This document shows positions 63,896 through 64,000 of a stretch of DNA of 64,000 nt, piece after piece. A program made the position numbers and the translations under genes. The DNA lies in the NCBI GenBank assembly GCA_019155205.2, contig JAHNZQ020003146.1, forward strand, positions 1,850,030 to 1,914,029. Reading direction: 5' to 3'. The DNA comes from Gracilaria vermiculophylla (taxonomy: Eukaryota > Rhodophyta > Florideophyceae > Gracilariales > Gracilariaceae). The notes beneath the pieces were generated by a model. That model ran no database searches. It saw nothing but the letters and a program-made list of their open reading frames with translations, and had not been told where the DNA came from. Numbering within the stretch: position 1 is the first letter of the stretch; each line of letters opens with the position of its first letter.

Positions 63896-64000
63896 TACCT
63901 CCTTTCCTAAATTTCACCACGTCCTCGAGGTGCATCTTCCGCTTTCTTGATCCCTGGGGTGGCTCCTATTGGTGTTGCGGCACGTGCGGCCTCCGGCGGT
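63896..64000 (-). mobile_element. Polypurine tract and start of the second gypsy element's body
   Basis: Pyrimidines CCTCCTTTCCT on the + strand directly next to the LTR are the polypurine tract of second-strand synthesis read on the minus strand. The remaining 90 bp to the window edge would be the end of the element's interior. Confidence 0.7.

Overview
The window is nuclear DNA from a eukaryote. Spliceosome, Pol II, 40S-ribosome and tRNA-ligase genes are present. Most genes are single-exon. The three introns I could place are 96-100 nt with GTAAGT or GTGAGT donors. Sparse short introns, tight clusters of housekeeping genes and long transposon-rich spacers fit a red alga (florideophyte type, Chondrus-like) best. 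That placement is inference from architecture, not from a marker gene.

Layout. 1-6.4 kb is nested transposon debris: a decayed Ty3/gypsy element on the minus strand with its 5' LTR at 4505-5059, abutting the remains of a PIF/Harbinger element. 6.4-13.7 kb is AT-rich spacer with one GC-rich island near 9.3-9.9 kb. 13.7-18.6 kb holds a proline-rich coiled-coil protein, RTCB (tRNA-splicing ligase, two exons) and an alpha-kinase-like protein. 21.0-35.8 kb is a compact cluster: SF3B3/RSE1, RPB7, ribosomal protein uS5 (RPS2), a short three-exon XRN-family nuclease, a diacylglycerol kinase, a membrane protein kinase with a voltage-sensor-like N-terminus, and a small C2H2 zinc-finger protein. 35.8-41.4 kb is spacer with two GC islands. 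41.5-42.9 kb is an F-box-like gene. 43.4-49.4 kb is a Tc1/mariner pseudogene interrupted by a tyrosine-recombinase (DIRS/Ngaro-like) retrotransposon with 205-bp terminal direct repeats. 50.0-52.2 kb is a 1.1-kb tandem duplication. 52.5-60.6 kb is about 8 kb of minus-strand ORFs that I cannot assign to any family. 61.4-63.9 kb has a 71-nt palindrome, a family of about 250-bp repeats, and a second LTR of the same gypsy family whose body lies beyond the window.

The housekeeping cluster covers RNA metabolism (splicing, transcription, translation, tRNA ligation, 5'-3' decay) plus lipid and kinase signalling. Neighbouring genes are mostly divergent over GC-rich leaders or convergent with short spacers. 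The most interesting gene is the voltage-sensor-like/TKL kinase fusion at 32620-35202. The most obscure stretch is 52.5-60.6 kb.
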